Shown piece after piece: positions 15,084 to 22,676 of a DNA stretch of 64,000 nt. The stretch lies in NCBI GenBank assembly GCA_014360495.1, contig JACIXR010000001.1, positions 62,001-126,000 on the forward strand, written 5' to 3'. The notes under the pieces were generated by a model. The model worked only from the letters and a program-made list of their open reading frames with translations, was not told the DNA's origin and did not search any database. The stretch comes from a bacterium (GTDB lineage Bacteria > Armatimonadota > JACIXR01). The translations under genes were made by a program, and so were the position numbers. Numbering within the stretch: the first letter of the stretch is position 1; the number at the start of each line of letters is the position of its first letter.

Positions 15084-15158
15084 GCGGGCGTAGCTCAGTG
15101 GTAGAGCGTCAGCTCCCCGGGCTGAAGGTCGCGGGTCCGAATCCCGTCGCCCGCTCCA
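15084..15158 (+). tRNA. tRNA-Gly (anticodon CCC) with C33 and C55
   Basis: The cloverleaf is complete: acceptor GCGGGCG/CGCCCGC with discriminator T73 and encoded CCA, which fits bacterial tRNA-Gly. The anticodon stem TCAGC/GCTGA encloses the loop TCCCCGG, giving anticodon CCC at 15116-15118. Two bases that are almost invariant in tRNAs are changed: position 33 is C instead of T, and position 55 in the T loop TCCGAAT is C instead of T. The D loop keeps its GG. All stems are intact, so it is not an obvious pseudogene. Confidence 0.88.
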
Positions 15159-15162
15159 AGAT

Positions 15163-15237
15163 GGCGGCGTAGCCAAGAGGTAAGGCAGCGGTCTGCAAAA
15201 CCGCTAAGCCCCGGTTCGATTCCGGGCGCCGCCTCCA
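15163..15237 (+). tRNA. tRNA-Cys (anticodon GCA)
   Basis: Acceptor GGCGGCG/CGCCGCC, anticodon stem GCGGT/ACCGC with loop CTGCAAA (anticodon GCA), T loop TTCGATT, and the 3' TCCA encoded. U33 and U55 are present. Confidence 0.95.
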
Positions 15238-15240
15238 AAA

Positions 15241-15328
15241 GGGCGGGTGGTGGAACAGGTAGACACCGCGGACTTAAAATCCGCTGCCTCCCCGAGGCGT
15301 GTGGGTTCGAGTCCCACCCCGCCCACCA
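15241..15328 (+). tRNA. tRNA-Leu (anticodon TAA)
   Basis: A class II tRNA of 88 bases with a long variable arm (GCCTCCCCGAGGC). Acceptor GGGCGGG/CCCGCCC, anticodon stem GCGGA/TCCGC with loop CTTAAAA (anticodon TAA), T loop TTCGAGT, and the 3' ACCA encoded. Confidence 0.95.
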
Positions 15329-15388
15329 ATCAAGAAATTCCCCCCTGTTTTAAAAAGTGAACTTGATGCTCAAGGATAATTAACCTCC

Positions 15389-16678
15389 CTATCTCTTTCT
15401 CTTCAGCCAATCCTTGACGGTTTTATAGTAGTAATAGTTAAGAAGAAAAGACACGGGTAAGCGACGGGAAAAGGAAATGGTGCGTCTGAGGAGGGGCAAG
15501 AAATTGCACATCTCCTTATAAGCCCACTCCAAACCTGCCTCCAATTCCTCCGGCGTCATATTCTTTGGGTAAAACACGCAGTGGTTTCCCGTGTATTTTG
15601 ACCAATCCTTAGAAAATATCCTTCCCTCTTTTTCCATCCTCTCGTATAGAGCTGTTCCTGGCAATGGGGTTAGGATGGAAAATTGGGGAAGGTCTATTTT
15701 TTCGCGGTAGACGAAATCCACAGTCCGCTTGAATACATCTTTATCGTCGCTATCAAAACCGAAGATGAAGGCGCCAATTATCGCTATTCCCGCATCGTGT
15801 AATCTCCTTATAGCGCTTCTATATTCCTCAACGATATTGTGCTTCTTCCCCGCTTCCCTTAAAGCATCTTCAGAGATGCTCTCAAATCCGATGAACAATC
15901 CCCTGCATCCAGAACGAACAGCTAAACGCAGAAGCTCCTCATCCTTGGTCATATTTATTGAGCCTTGGGAGAGCCAGATTTTCCTTAAGGGAATGAGAGC
16001 TTTGAAGAGCTCCTTTGCATAATTTGGGTTTCCGAGGATATTATCATCAACGAATATAATGATTTTCCCTTCTAATTGTTCCACTTCCTTTACCACTTCT
16101 TCAACTGGACGTGTGCGATAAGTTCTTCCGAAAAAGCGAGTAACGGAGCAAAATTCGCAGTTATAGGGGCAACCTCGTGTGGTTTGGACAGTATAAAACA
16201 CCGCGTATTTTTTGGGGTCTAAGAGGTCTCTTCGTGGAAAAGGGATACCCTGAAGGGAAGGGAATCCCTCACAACGATAGAACTTTTGGAGGTTTCCTTT
16301 TTTGGCATCTTCCAATAGCCTCGTCCAATAGCATTCCGCCTCGCCTATGCAAACAGCATCTGCATATTGGGCGCATTCCTCCGGCATCATTGAAGGATGT
16401 GCTCCTCCCATCACAACTTTAACACCCCTCTTTTTGAATTCCTTCGCTATTTCAAAGGCTCTTATAGCGGAGGCTGTATTGAAGCTTATCCCCACTAAGT
16501 CGGCGGGATATTCAAAATCTATATCCTCAATGGCTTCGTCAGTAAGCTTTATATCAATATCAGGCGGGGTCAATCCTGCTACCTGCAAAAGACCCAGGGG
16601 AGGAAAGAGGGATTTCCTTTCCTTTAATTCTTTCCTCTCATAATAATTTGGGTCAGGATGAACGAGGTAAAGCCTCAT
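15389..16678 (-). CDS. B12-binding-domain radical SAM protein
   Basis: 429 residues. Residues about 20-145 form a cobalamin-binding Rossmann domain (VVMGGAHPSMMPEE), though the DxHxxG lower-ligand motif is not seen, so cobalamin may be bound base-off or the fold may be structural. The radical SAM cluster motif is C170, C174, C177 in RGCPYNCEFC, followed by FVDDNI and a C-terminal region of the DUF4070/hopanoid-type radical SAM proteins. The reaction is unknown: such enzymes methylate, rearrange or link C-C bonds. Transcription runs toward the tRNA cluster, and the -10 box ends seven bases before the ATG. Confidence 0.83.
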   Translation of the reverse strand: MRLYLVHPDPNYYERKELKERKSLFPPLGLLQVAGLTPPDIDIKLTDEAIEDIDFEYPADLVGISFNTASAIRAFEIAKEFKKRGVKVVMGGAHPSMMPEECAQYADAVCIGEAECYWTRLLEDAKKGNLQKFYRCEGFPSLQGIPFPRRDLLDPKKYAVFYTVQTTRGCPYNCEFCSVTRFFGRTYRTRPVEEVVKEVEQLEGKIIIFVDDNILGNPNYAKELFKALIPLRKIWLSQGSINMTKDEELLRLAVRSGCRGLFIGFESISEDALREAGKKHNIVEEYRSAIRRLHDAGIAIIGAFIFGFDSDDKDVFKRTVDFVYREKIDLPQFSILTPLPGTALYERMEKEGRIFSKDWSKYTGNHCVFYPKNMTPEELEAGLEWAYKEMCNFLPLLRRTISFSRRLPVSFLLNYYYYKTVKDWLKRKR

Positions 16679-16685
16679 ATTAAAA

Positions 16686-16691
16686 ATTATA
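16686..16691 (-). promoter_or_regulatory. -10 box of the B12 radical SAM gene
   Basis: TATAAT on the minus strand, ending seven bases before the ATG at 16678. The -35 position is A-rich and not recognisable. There is no Shine-Dalgarno sequence, so this is a leaderless candidate. Confidence 0.5.
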
Positions 16692-16806
16692 CCACTTTAG
16701 GCAATGGTTTTTCTATTTTTGTATAATTCCATGGATTATTGGGTCTTGTTGAGAATTGGGCTTCCTGAAATGCCAAAAGCTTTGTTTGCCGCTTCTACTC
16801 CGAGAA

Positions 16807-16849
16807 GAGTTTGCCACGGCTTCCCTTCGGGAAGCCTCGCAATGACGAA
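16807..16849. repeat. Dispersed palindromic repeat, flavour B
   Basis: GAGTTTGCCACGG and a stem GGCTTCCC/GGGAAGCC around TTC, then TCGCAATGACGAAG. The upstream phrase TTTGCCGCTTCTACTCC recurs with one change near 28040. Apart from the -10 box above, the gap 16679-16861 shows nothing else. Confidence 0.65.
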
Positions 16850-16861
16850 GACAACGCTTAA

Positions 16862-17860
16862 TCATTCATAAAAGTCAACTATCCGTAGCTTCTCACCGCA
16901 GAAGGCGCATCTGTTTCCCTTAAGATGTTTTTCCCTTACCCCCATCCCAAATCTAATTATCACCGCTTTTTTACAATTCGGGCAGAAAGTCGTTTCTCCC
17001 TCCTCATATAGGACATTCCCAGTGTAAACATAATCAAGCTTCTCCATAGCCAACTCCCTTGCGTGGATGAGGGTTGAAATTGGGGTAGGAGGGAGGGTCA
17101 TACGAAAAGCAGGGAAATAGCGAGTAAAGTGGAGAGGAATTGACTTATCAATGCTGTAGAGCCAATCAATGAGGGCATTGAAATCCTCATCCTTATCGTT
17201 CAGGGTAGGAATGATGAGATTGGTAACTTCCACATGAACGCCGTTTTTCACAGCCATTTCTACTGTGCGGAGGACGGGAGCAAGCTTCCCCTTGGGTATT
17301 TTCCTATAAAATTCCTCGTTCATCGCCTTCACATCCACATTCATTGCATCTATATAGGGAAGAAGCTCAAGAAGAGGTTCCTCATTTATATAGCCGTTTG
17401 TAACGAGGACATTTTTTAAGCCTTCTTCTTTCGCTAAAATTGCGCAATCTCTAACGAATTCATACCAAATTAGAGGTTCATTGTAAGTATAGGCGATGCC
17501 GATATTCCTCTGTTCACTTTTAGCTATGGAGACGATTTCCTCTGGTGAGAAATACCGGGTGGGCGCTCTTTGTTGGGAAATCTGCCAGTTTTGGCAATTA
17601 TCGCAGGAGAAATTACAGCCGAAGGTTCCAAGCGAGAGAATGTATGTGCCGGGGTAGAAATGGTAAAGGGGCTTTTTCTCTATTGGGTCAAGGGCGATGG
17701 AGGTCACTTCCCCATATACGAGGGAATAAAGTTTGCCGTCAATGTTTTGACGAGCTTTGCAGATTCCTATCTTGCCCTTATCCAAAAGGCAATTATGAGG
17801 GCAGAGGTGGCATTGGATTTTGCCCTCTCCCTTTTCTTCCCAAAATAGCGCTTCTTTCAT
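16862..17860 (-). CDS. amrS: AmmeMemoRadiSam-type radical SAM enzyme (AmrS)
   Basis: 332 residues of the pyruvate-formate-lyase-activating-enzyme-like family named AmrS. The cluster-binding CxxxCxxC is C82, C86, C89 (GCNFSCDNC), preceded by a cysteine-rich N-terminal region (CHLCPHNC, GICKARQN) and followed by IAYTYNEPLI. C-terminal CPNC and CAFCGE could bind a metal. The named system also includes AMMECR1 and MEMO1 homologues; neither is seen in this window. The ATG overlaps the plsY stop by four bases, so it is co-transcribed with plsY and der. Substrate unknown. Confidence 0.87.
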   Translation of the reverse strand: MKEALFWEEKGEGKIQCHLCPHNCLLDKGKIGICKARQNIDGKLYSLVYGEVTSIALDPIEKKPLYHFYPGTYILSLGTFGCNFSCDNCQNWQISQQRAPTRYFSPEEIVSIAKSEQRNIGIAYTYNEPLIWYEFVRDCAILAKEEGLKNVLVTNGYINEEPLLELLPYIDAMNVDVKAMNEEFYRKIPKGKLAPVLRTVEMAVKNGVHVEVTNLIIPTLNDKDEDFNALIDWLYSIDKSIPLHFTRYFPAFRMTLPPTPISTLIHARELAMEKLDYVYTGNVLYEEGETTFCPNCKKAVIIRFGMGVREKHLKGNRCAFCGEKLRIVDFYE

Positions 17861-18456
17861 TGGGGTTTCACCCGCTTTCCAATTTTGTGTTCCTCTCCTT
17901 GCAAGAGCCTTTCAACATTTGGTTTATGCCTGACGATTACAAGGATGGAGATGGCTATTGAAAGGAGGAAGAAGGGGAGAGGGGATTTATATATAGCCAT
18001 TATTATGGGGAATAGGAAGGCAGCTGTGAGGGAGGCAAGGGAGACATAGCGGGTTAGGAGAACGACTATGAGCCAGGTTAAGAAAAGAATAAAAGCGACG
18101 GTTGGGGCGATACCGATGACTACTCCAAGTCCTGTTGCTACACCTCTTCCTCCGCGCAAGCCAACGAAGGGGGAGAAGATGTGTCCGAGGATTGATAGTA
18201 TGCCAGCGAGAACTATAAAGATAGGAGGGAAATGGAGATTCCTCGCGATGAGGACGGGAATCAATCCCTTGGAGGCATCAAGGAAAAGAACCAAGATTCC
18301 CCAAGATGGTCCAGCCACTCTGATAACATTCGTTGTTCCTATGTTTCCGCTTCCCAACTTCCTGATATCTATGCCCAAGCGATATTTGCAGATGAGAAAC
18401 CCAAAGGGAATGGAACCGAAAAGAAAGGAGAATAGGCAAAGGAAAAATTCTTTCAT
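17857..18456 (-). CDS. plsY: Acyl-phosphate:glycerol-3-phosphate acyltransferase
   Basis: 199 residues, a polytopic inner-membrane enzyme that makes lysophosphatidic acid from acyl phosphate. Family motifs are in order: GSIPFGFLI, LGSGNIGTTNV, LDASKG and GGRGVATG. I start at ATG 18456, which overlaps the der stop as ATGA and follows GGAGAAAA; a longer in-frame reading would bury 32 residues of der in another frame. No PlsX is seen nearby. Confidence in function is high from the motifs. Confidence 0.92.
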   Translation of the reverse strand: MKEFFLCLFSFLFGSIPFGFLICKYRLGIDIRKLGSGNIGTTNVIRVAGPSWGILVLFLDASKGLIPVLIARNLHFPPIFIVLAGILSILGHIFSPFVGLRGGRGVATGLGVVIGIAPTVAFILFLTWLIVVLLTRYVSLASLTAAFLFPIIMAIYKSPLPFFLLSIAISILVIVRHKPNVERLLQGEEHKIGKRVKPQ

Positions 18457-19811
18457 CTCATTTTCTCCTTTAATTTCATGGGAACCTTCTTCTTTTTTCG
18501 CAAGAGCAACTTTATAGGCGAACCCACAAGCGGGAATCTTACTCGCAAGCAATTTTCCAGATAGCGGAGATAGGATGCATCAGCTATGTCGGGAACGTTA
18601 ACATAAAGACTCAAAGTTGGCGGTTTAACGCCGGCGTTCTCCACTTGATAAAGCTTGAGATACTTTCTACCTTCCGTAGCAGGGTGTTTCTCTACGGCTT
18701 CCTTCAGGATAGAAGCGACTTCCTCAATGGGAAGCTGGGTTGTGAAGTTTTGGTAAACCTCAAGGGACTTATTGAGCAAATCGTAGATACCTTCTTCTTT
18801 CAAGGCGGAGGTGAATACGACGGGGGCGTAATCCAAAAAAGGCATTTCCGTTCGCACCAATTTTATGAACTCCCTCTGTACCTTTTTATTGTGTCCTTCT
18901 CTTATTAAATCCCATTTATTGGCAACGATTATGCAGGCTTTATAAGCGTCCTGAATGTAGCCCGCAACCCTTTTATCCGCCCTCCTTACCCCGTAGGAGG
19001 CGTCCAAAACGAGGAAGGCGAGGTCCGTCCTTTGAATTGCCTTAAGGGAGCGAACGAGGGCGAAGTACTCCACCAAACTTTGGAGTTTGCTTTTCCTCTT
19101 TATTCCCGCTGTGTCTATGAGAAGGAAATCCCTTTCCATCCATTGGAAAGGGGTATCAATGGTATCCCTGGTAGTTCCCGGTGTCTTGTCAACTATCACT
19201 CTTTCCTCTTGTAAGATGGCATTTAAAAGGCTGGATTTTCCCACATTTGGGGCTCCCACTATCGCTATTTTTATCTGGTCTTCTCTGGGTAAGGGAGGGG
19301 TTTCCTCGGGAAGATAGGAGATTATCTTATCCAGGAGCTCACCTATTCCTTCCCCCTTCAAGGCGGAGATGTAGACTATATCCTGTCCCCCTAAGCTGTT
19401 CAAGTCCGCTTCCGTTATTTTCCAGCGCTTTCTTTTGACATCGCATTTATTCGCGACGATTATAACTGGTTTATTTTGCTTCCTCAATTTCTCAGCTATT
19501 TCCTCTTCGGAGACCGTGAGACCATCAACGACATCAACGACGAAGAGGATTACATCCGCTTCCTTTATCGCTTGTTCAACCTGTTTCATCACCTGCTCGG
19601 TCACGGAGTCAAGGAAAGGAGGAAACATACCGCCGGTATCTATGAGGGAGAAGAGGTTTCCCTGCCATTCACAAAGGGCATAAACTCTATCGCGTGTGAC
19701 TCCTGGCTCACCCTCCACTATCGCCATTCTCCTGCCCACCAATCTATTGAAGAGGGTGGACTTTCCGACATTTACTCTTCCAACGATAGCAACAACACCA
19801 TATTTCATCAT
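18453..19811 (-). CDS. der: Ribosome-assembly GTPase Der (EngA)
   Basis: 452 residues with the tandem GTPase arrangement unique to Der: the first P-loop GRVNVGKST and its NKCD, then a second P-loop GAPNVGKSS with NKWD, and a C-terminal KH-like domain ending in a basic tail. It is needed for 50S subunit maturation. The start is ATG 19811 or 19808. A promoter inside the end of the upstream gmhB-like gene has its -10 box five to eight bases before these codons. Downstream, plsY and amrS overlap in sequence. Confidence 0.95.
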   Translation of the reverse strand: MMKYGVVAIVGRVNVGKSTLFNRLVGRRMAIVEGEPGVTRDRVYALCEWQGNLFSLIDTGGMFPPFLDSVTEQVMKQVEQAIKEADVILFVVDVVDGLTVSEEEIAEKLRKQNKPVIIVANKCDVKRKRWKITEADLNSLGGQDIVYISALKGEGIGELLDKIISYLPEETPPLPREDQIKIAIVGAPNVGKSSLLNAILQEERVIVDKTPGTTRDTIDTPFQWMERDFLLIDTAGIKRKSKLQSLVEYFALVRSLKAIQRTDLAFLVLDASYGVRRADKRVAGYIQDAYKACIIVANKWDLIREGHNKKVQREFIKLVRTEMPFLDYAPVVFTSALKEEGIYDLLNKSLEVYQNFTTQLPIEEVASILKEAVEKHPATEGRKYLKLYQVENAGVKPPTLSLYVNVPDIADASYLRYLENCLRVRFPLVGSPIKLLLRKKKKVPMKLKEKMR

Positions 19812-19816
19812 TATAA

Positions 19817-19845
19817 AGGATAACGACGACGAGTAAAGAAGTCAA
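19817..19845 (-). promoter_or_regulatory. Promoter of der
   Basis: On the minus strand: TTGACT at 19845-19840, overlapping the stop codon of the upstream gene, a 17-base spacer and TATCCT at 19822-19817. The start codon follows within five to eight bases, so it is another leaderless candidate. Confidence 0.5.
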
Positions 19846-20438
19846 TCTTGAGGGTTATCGGTGGGGGACTCTTCTCTGGCGGAGTAGCCTTCTCTTTTCA
19901 ATATCCAATCCACTGCGTCTAAAAGGTCAAGGGCGAGTTTGTCATATTGGTAGGGGGAATTGAGGAAAAGGTGTAATTGTTCCTTGCCTCTACCCGTCAA
20001 TACGAAGATGGAAAAGCAACCGGCTCTCTTCCCCGCCTCTATGTCGGATAGGGCATCGCCTATCATATATGATTTCCTCAAATCTATATCCCATTCCTCG
20101 GATGCCTTGAGGAGTAGACCCGGATTAGGTTTTCTGCAGGGGCAACCATCATTCGGCTTATGAGGGCAATAATAGATAGCATCTATTCTCCCGCCTTCCT
20201 TCTCTATTTCCTCCTTCATTCTTTGATTAATGTCGTCCACCGTTTCCTTCTTTACTATTCCCCTCCCCACCGAGGATTGGTTGGAGACAATGATTATGAG
20301 AAAATTGCTTTTTGCGAGCTTTGATAGAGCGAGCTTTGCAAAAGGATAAAAGATGAATTCATCCCAACTTTTCACATAATCGGGGCGATTGAGATTTATC
20401 ACTCCATCCCTGTCAAGGAAGACCGCCCTCTTAGGCAT
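19842..20438 (-). CDS. gmhB: D-glycero-D-manno-heptose 1,7-bisphosphate phosphatase-like HAD enzyme
   Basis: 198 residues of the HAD-IIIA phosphatase type. The catalytic FLDRDGVIN (residues 7-15) and the zinc-binding CPHKPNDGCPCRKP segment are the GmhB hallmark, and MIGDALSDIEAG is HAD motif IV. In Gram-negatives GmhB acts in ADP-heptose synthesis for LPS core; related enzymes act on histidinol phosphate. It overlaps the epimerase gene by eight bases, and a GT9-type domain occurs at 25073-27421, which supports a heptose or LPS-like role. The symbol is given on family grounds. Confidence 0.8.
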   Translation of the reverse strand: MPKRAVFLDRDGVINLNRPDYVKSWDEFIFYPFAKLALSKLAKSNFLIIIVSNQSSVGRGIVKKETVDDINQRMKEEIEKEGGRIDAIYYCPHKPNDGCPCRKPNPGLLLKASEEWDIDLRKSYMIGDALSDIEAGKRAGCFSIFVLTGRGKEQLHLFLNSPYQYDKLALDLLDAVDWILKREGYSAREESPTDNPQD

Positions 20439-21360
20439 TTCTTAGTTTTTTGTAAAATTCTATCGTTTCCTTTAAACCAGAATCGAAATCGTATTGAGGG
20501 CGCCAGCCGAGTTCCTTTTCCGCAAGGGAGCAATCCAAGGCTATATGCTTCACTTCTCCTTTTCTCTCCTCCGCGTAAATGGGTTCAATCTCTTCATCCA
20601 GAGCATCCTTTATCTTCCTGAAGACTTCGTTAACTGAAGTCCTCTGACCCGTTCCGATATTGAAGACCCCAACTGTCTCCGTCTTAAGGGCTATTATGTT
20701 CGCTGAGACAACATCCTTTATATAGACGAAATCCCTTGTCTGCTTGCCATCGCCGAAGATGATTGGTCTTTCCCCCTTCACCATCTTATCTGTGAAGATG
20801 GCGACGACTCCCGCCTCTCCCAGTGGATTTTGTCTTGGACCGTAAACATTGGCATAGCGGAGGGAAATATAGGGGAGGGAGAAATTTTGATGGAATACAT
20901 AGAGATAATGTTCAATTGAGAGCTTGGCGGCGCCATAGGGGGATAGGGGAAGGGCGGGATGCTTTTCATCGGCGGGTATATAAAGGGGTTCGCCGTAGAT
21001 GGCTCCACCCGTTGAGGCGAAGATGAACTTCTTGACTCCGTAATCAAGGGAGAGCTTTAGAAGGTTCAAGCTGCCCATGATATTGACATCTGCATCAAAG
21101 ATGAAATCCTTGAGGGATTTGCGGACATCTATTTGGGCGGCGTGGTGATTGACGATTTCGGGCTTTTCTTTCTCAAAGATTTCCCTCAAGCCCTCCAAAT
21201 CTCTTATATCCAGCTTGTAGAATTTAGCTTTTGGGTTGATGTTCTCCTCAAATCCTGTGGAGAGGTCATCCACGATTATTACGGAATGACCGAGTTCAAT
21301 ATAAGCATCGGCTATATGAGAAGCAATAAAACCTGCTCCGCCTGTTATAAGGATTTTCAT
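20431..21360 (-). CDS. NAD-dependent sugar-nucleotide epimerase (GalE-like)
   Basis: 309 residues of the extended short-chain dehydrogenase fold. The NAD-binding ITGGAGFIASHIA is at the N-terminus, the substrate-side ASTGGAIYGE and the catalytic tyrosine-lysine pair SPYGAAK are in place, and the C-terminus contains LGWRP as in UDP-glucose 4-epimerases. Members may also be ADP-heptose epimerases or dehydratases, so the substrate is left open; the neighbour GmhB makes an envelope-sugar role likely. The first codon follows a promoter by eight bases with no Shine-Dalgarno sequence. Confidence 0.85.
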   Translation of the reverse strand: MKILITGGAGFIASHIADAYIELGHSVIIVDDLSTGFEENINPKAKFYKLDIRDLEGLREIFEKEKPEIVNHHAAQIDVRKSLKDFIFDADVNIMGSLNLLKLSLDYGVKKFIFASTGGAIYGEPLYIPADEKHPALPLSPYGAAKLSIEHYLYVFHQNFSLPYISLRYANVYGPRQNPLGEAGVVAIFTDKMVKGERPIIFGDGKQTRDFVYIKDVVSANIIALKTETVGVFNIGTGQRTSVNEVFRKIKDALDEEIEPIYAEERKGEVKHIALDCSLAEKELGWRPQYDFDSGLKETIEFYKKLRNA

Positions 21361-21368
21361 AGAAAGAA

Positions 21369-21397
21369 ATAATAAAGTGAAAGGGGGTTAAAGGCAA
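21369..21397 (-). promoter_or_regulatory. Promoter of the epimerase-gmhB unit
   Basis: On the minus strand: TTGCCT at 21397-21392, a 17-base spacer and TATTAT at 21374-21369, ending eight bases before the epimerase ATG. It is in the leaderless class. Confidence 0.6.
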
Positions 21398-21406
21398 GAA
21401 TTTTTT

Positions 21407-21435
21407 GCGGGGAGCGGCTTAAAGCCGCTCCCCGC
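21407..21435 (-). terminator. Hairpin after the prepilin gene
   Basis: A near-perfect 14-base-pair palindrome (GCGGGGAGCGGCTT / AAGCCGCTCCCCGC), six bases past the prepilin stop on the minus strand. It is followed on that strand by an A run instead of a T run, so termination may need another factor, or the hairpin may stabilise the mRNA end. Confidence 0.55.
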
Positions 21436-21441
21436 AAACCG

Positions 21442-22281
21442 TCATAAGTTGTTTTCGTAAGCGGTTAGGACGAGGTCTCCACCTGCGGTTTTGGCGCGAA
21501 TCTTTCTAATCGGCAGCCATTTCGCGTGTCCATCGGCGAAGAGGATGTTCGCTCCGCCAGTGTGGCGTGCCATGGCATCCTCGTCCTTCCCAAGGGCTCT
21601 AAGCGCGTCGTCTAAGGAAGCAAAGTTGTGTCCGCAGGGACCGTAGGGGCAGAGGTTGCCAGGATTTTGAGCGAAGACGATGGGAGCAACTGTGCCATCG
21701 CCAAGCGTTGCCGCGTGCCCGGGGGGTCCGCCACCGAAAATGCCTCTTGTGGAATCAGCTACCAATACGGTGTTGGGGACATCGCGCATAGCGGTCAGCT
21801 TTCCCGCCAAGCCATTGCAGGCGTACATAGTGCCTCCTCCAGCACATCTTATGCTTCCAAGAATGCCAATTGCAGCGCCATAGCTGATGAAGTTGCCCTG
21901 AGCAGGCATTCCGGGAAGGAGCTCTGTGCAGGAAGGACCGCCTCCACACTGCCCTCCTGGGTTAGTGAACCATGTCCAGGGGTTTGCAGCGGAGGGGCAG
22001 TGGAGGATAGAAGCGTTCTTGGTGTAGGGATAAATCGCAGCCCACCATTGTTTAGCGCCTGGGAGTATACAGCCTGGCATCGCAAGGGGGAGCGTCTCAT
22101 CCCAGTCTTGGGCGTACATCAACATAGCTGTGCCCATCTGCTTCAAGTTAGAGAGACAGTTGGACTTACGAGCTTGTTCTCTAGCGCGACTGAAGACGGG
22201 GAATAGAATTGCCGCCAGGATCGCTATGATAGCGATCACGACGAGCAATTCTATCAAGGTGAAACCACGGCGCTTTACCAT
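21442..22281 (-). CDS. DUF1559-type prepilin with N-terminal methylation motif
   Basis: 279 residues. The type IV prepilin signal ([20 protein letters not shown]) is at the very N-terminus, with E at +5 as required for processing. The following helix [21 protein letters not shown] and [10 protein letters not shown] are typical of the DUF1559/H-x9-DG prepilins of Planctomycetes and Armatimonadota. A late [17 protein letters not shown] is the H-x9-DG region. I start at ATG 22281, seven bases after AAAGGAGGTG; an in-frame GTG lies inside that site. Eight cysteines in the middle may form disulfides outside the cell. Role in pilus or secretion assembly is unknown. Confidence 0.9.
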   Translation of the reverse strand: MVKRRGFTLIELLVVIAIIAILAAILFPVFSRAREQARKSNCLSNLKQMGTAMLMYAQDWDETLPLAMPGCILPGAKQWWAAIYPYTKNASILHCPSAANPWTWFTNPGGQCGGGPSCTELLPGMPAQGNFISYGAAIGILGSIRCAGGGTMYACNGLAGKLTAMRDVPNTVLVADSTRGIFGGGPPGHAATLGDGTVAPIVFAQNPGNLCPYGPCGHNFASLDDALRALGKDEDAMARHTGGANILFADGHAKWLPIRKIRAKTAGGDLVLTAYENNL

Positions 22282-22324
22282 CTTTTTCACCTCCTTTCCT
22301 ATTAAATTAGTTTAATCAATAATA

Positions 22325-22354
22325 ACTATAACTTGCAAGCCGATTTTTTGTCAA
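22325..22354 (-). promoter_or_regulatory. Promoter of the prepilin gene
   Basis: On the minus strand: TTGACA at 22354-22349, an 18-base spacer and TATAGT at 22330-22325, leaving a leader of about 40 bases with a strong AAAGGAGGTG site. Confidence 0.65.
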
Positions 22355-22400
22355 TAGTTTTTTAAAAACTTTTAATAAATTATTTTAAGAATTGCATTTT

Positions 22401-22429
22401 TTGACGCACGAAGGCTGGGAAGTTAAAAT
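22401..22429 (+). promoter_or_regulatory. Promoter of DUF2905-queA
   Basis: TTGACG at 22401-22406, exactly 17 bases of spacer and TAAAAT at 22424-22429. The ATG at 22440 begins ten bases after the -10 box. This rules out the in-frame TTG at 22392, which lies upstream of the -35 box. Confidence 0.65.
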
Positions 22430-22439
22430 TTTTATTGCT

Positions 22440-22676
22440 ATGAACGCCTTCTCGCTTATAGCGAAATCCCTTATCCTCATGGGAGGTTTCCTCCTCCTAT
22501 CGGGCGTTATCATCCTCCTTCTCTCCACAACTGGCTGGAAATGGAAGCTCCTCCCGGGCGACATCTTTATTCAAAAGGATAACTTTACCTTTTTCTTCCC
22601 TATCACCACTTGCATTCTCCTCAGCGTTTTCCTAACTGCTCTCTTTTTCCTACTATCATTTCTCTTCAGGAGATGA
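22440..22676 (+). CDS. DUF2905 small membrane protein
   Basis: 78 residues with two hydrophobic segments (about 10-30 and 48-72) joined by GWKWKLLPGDIFIQKDNFTFFFPI, which is the DUF2905 signature. The family is a short two-helix membrane protein of unknown function, often found next to ruv or queA genes. The ATG at 22440 is chosen from the promoter position; there is no Shine-Dalgarno sequence. Its stop is immediately followed by the queA ATG. Confidence 0.8.
   Translation: MNAFSLIAKSLILMGGFLLLSGVIILLLSTTGWKWKLLPGDIFIQKDNFTFFFPITTCILLSVFLTALFFLLSFLFRR

Noticed and set aside
15084-15158. tRNA-Gly read as a pseudogene
   Set aside because: All four stems pair and CCA and the discriminator are intact; kept as a tRNA with unusual bases and listed as a finding.
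22392-22439. Upstream TTG as the start of the DUF2905 gene
   Set aside because: It lies ahead of a well-formed promoter (TTGACG, 17-base spacer, TAAAAT), so it could not be in the mRNA.
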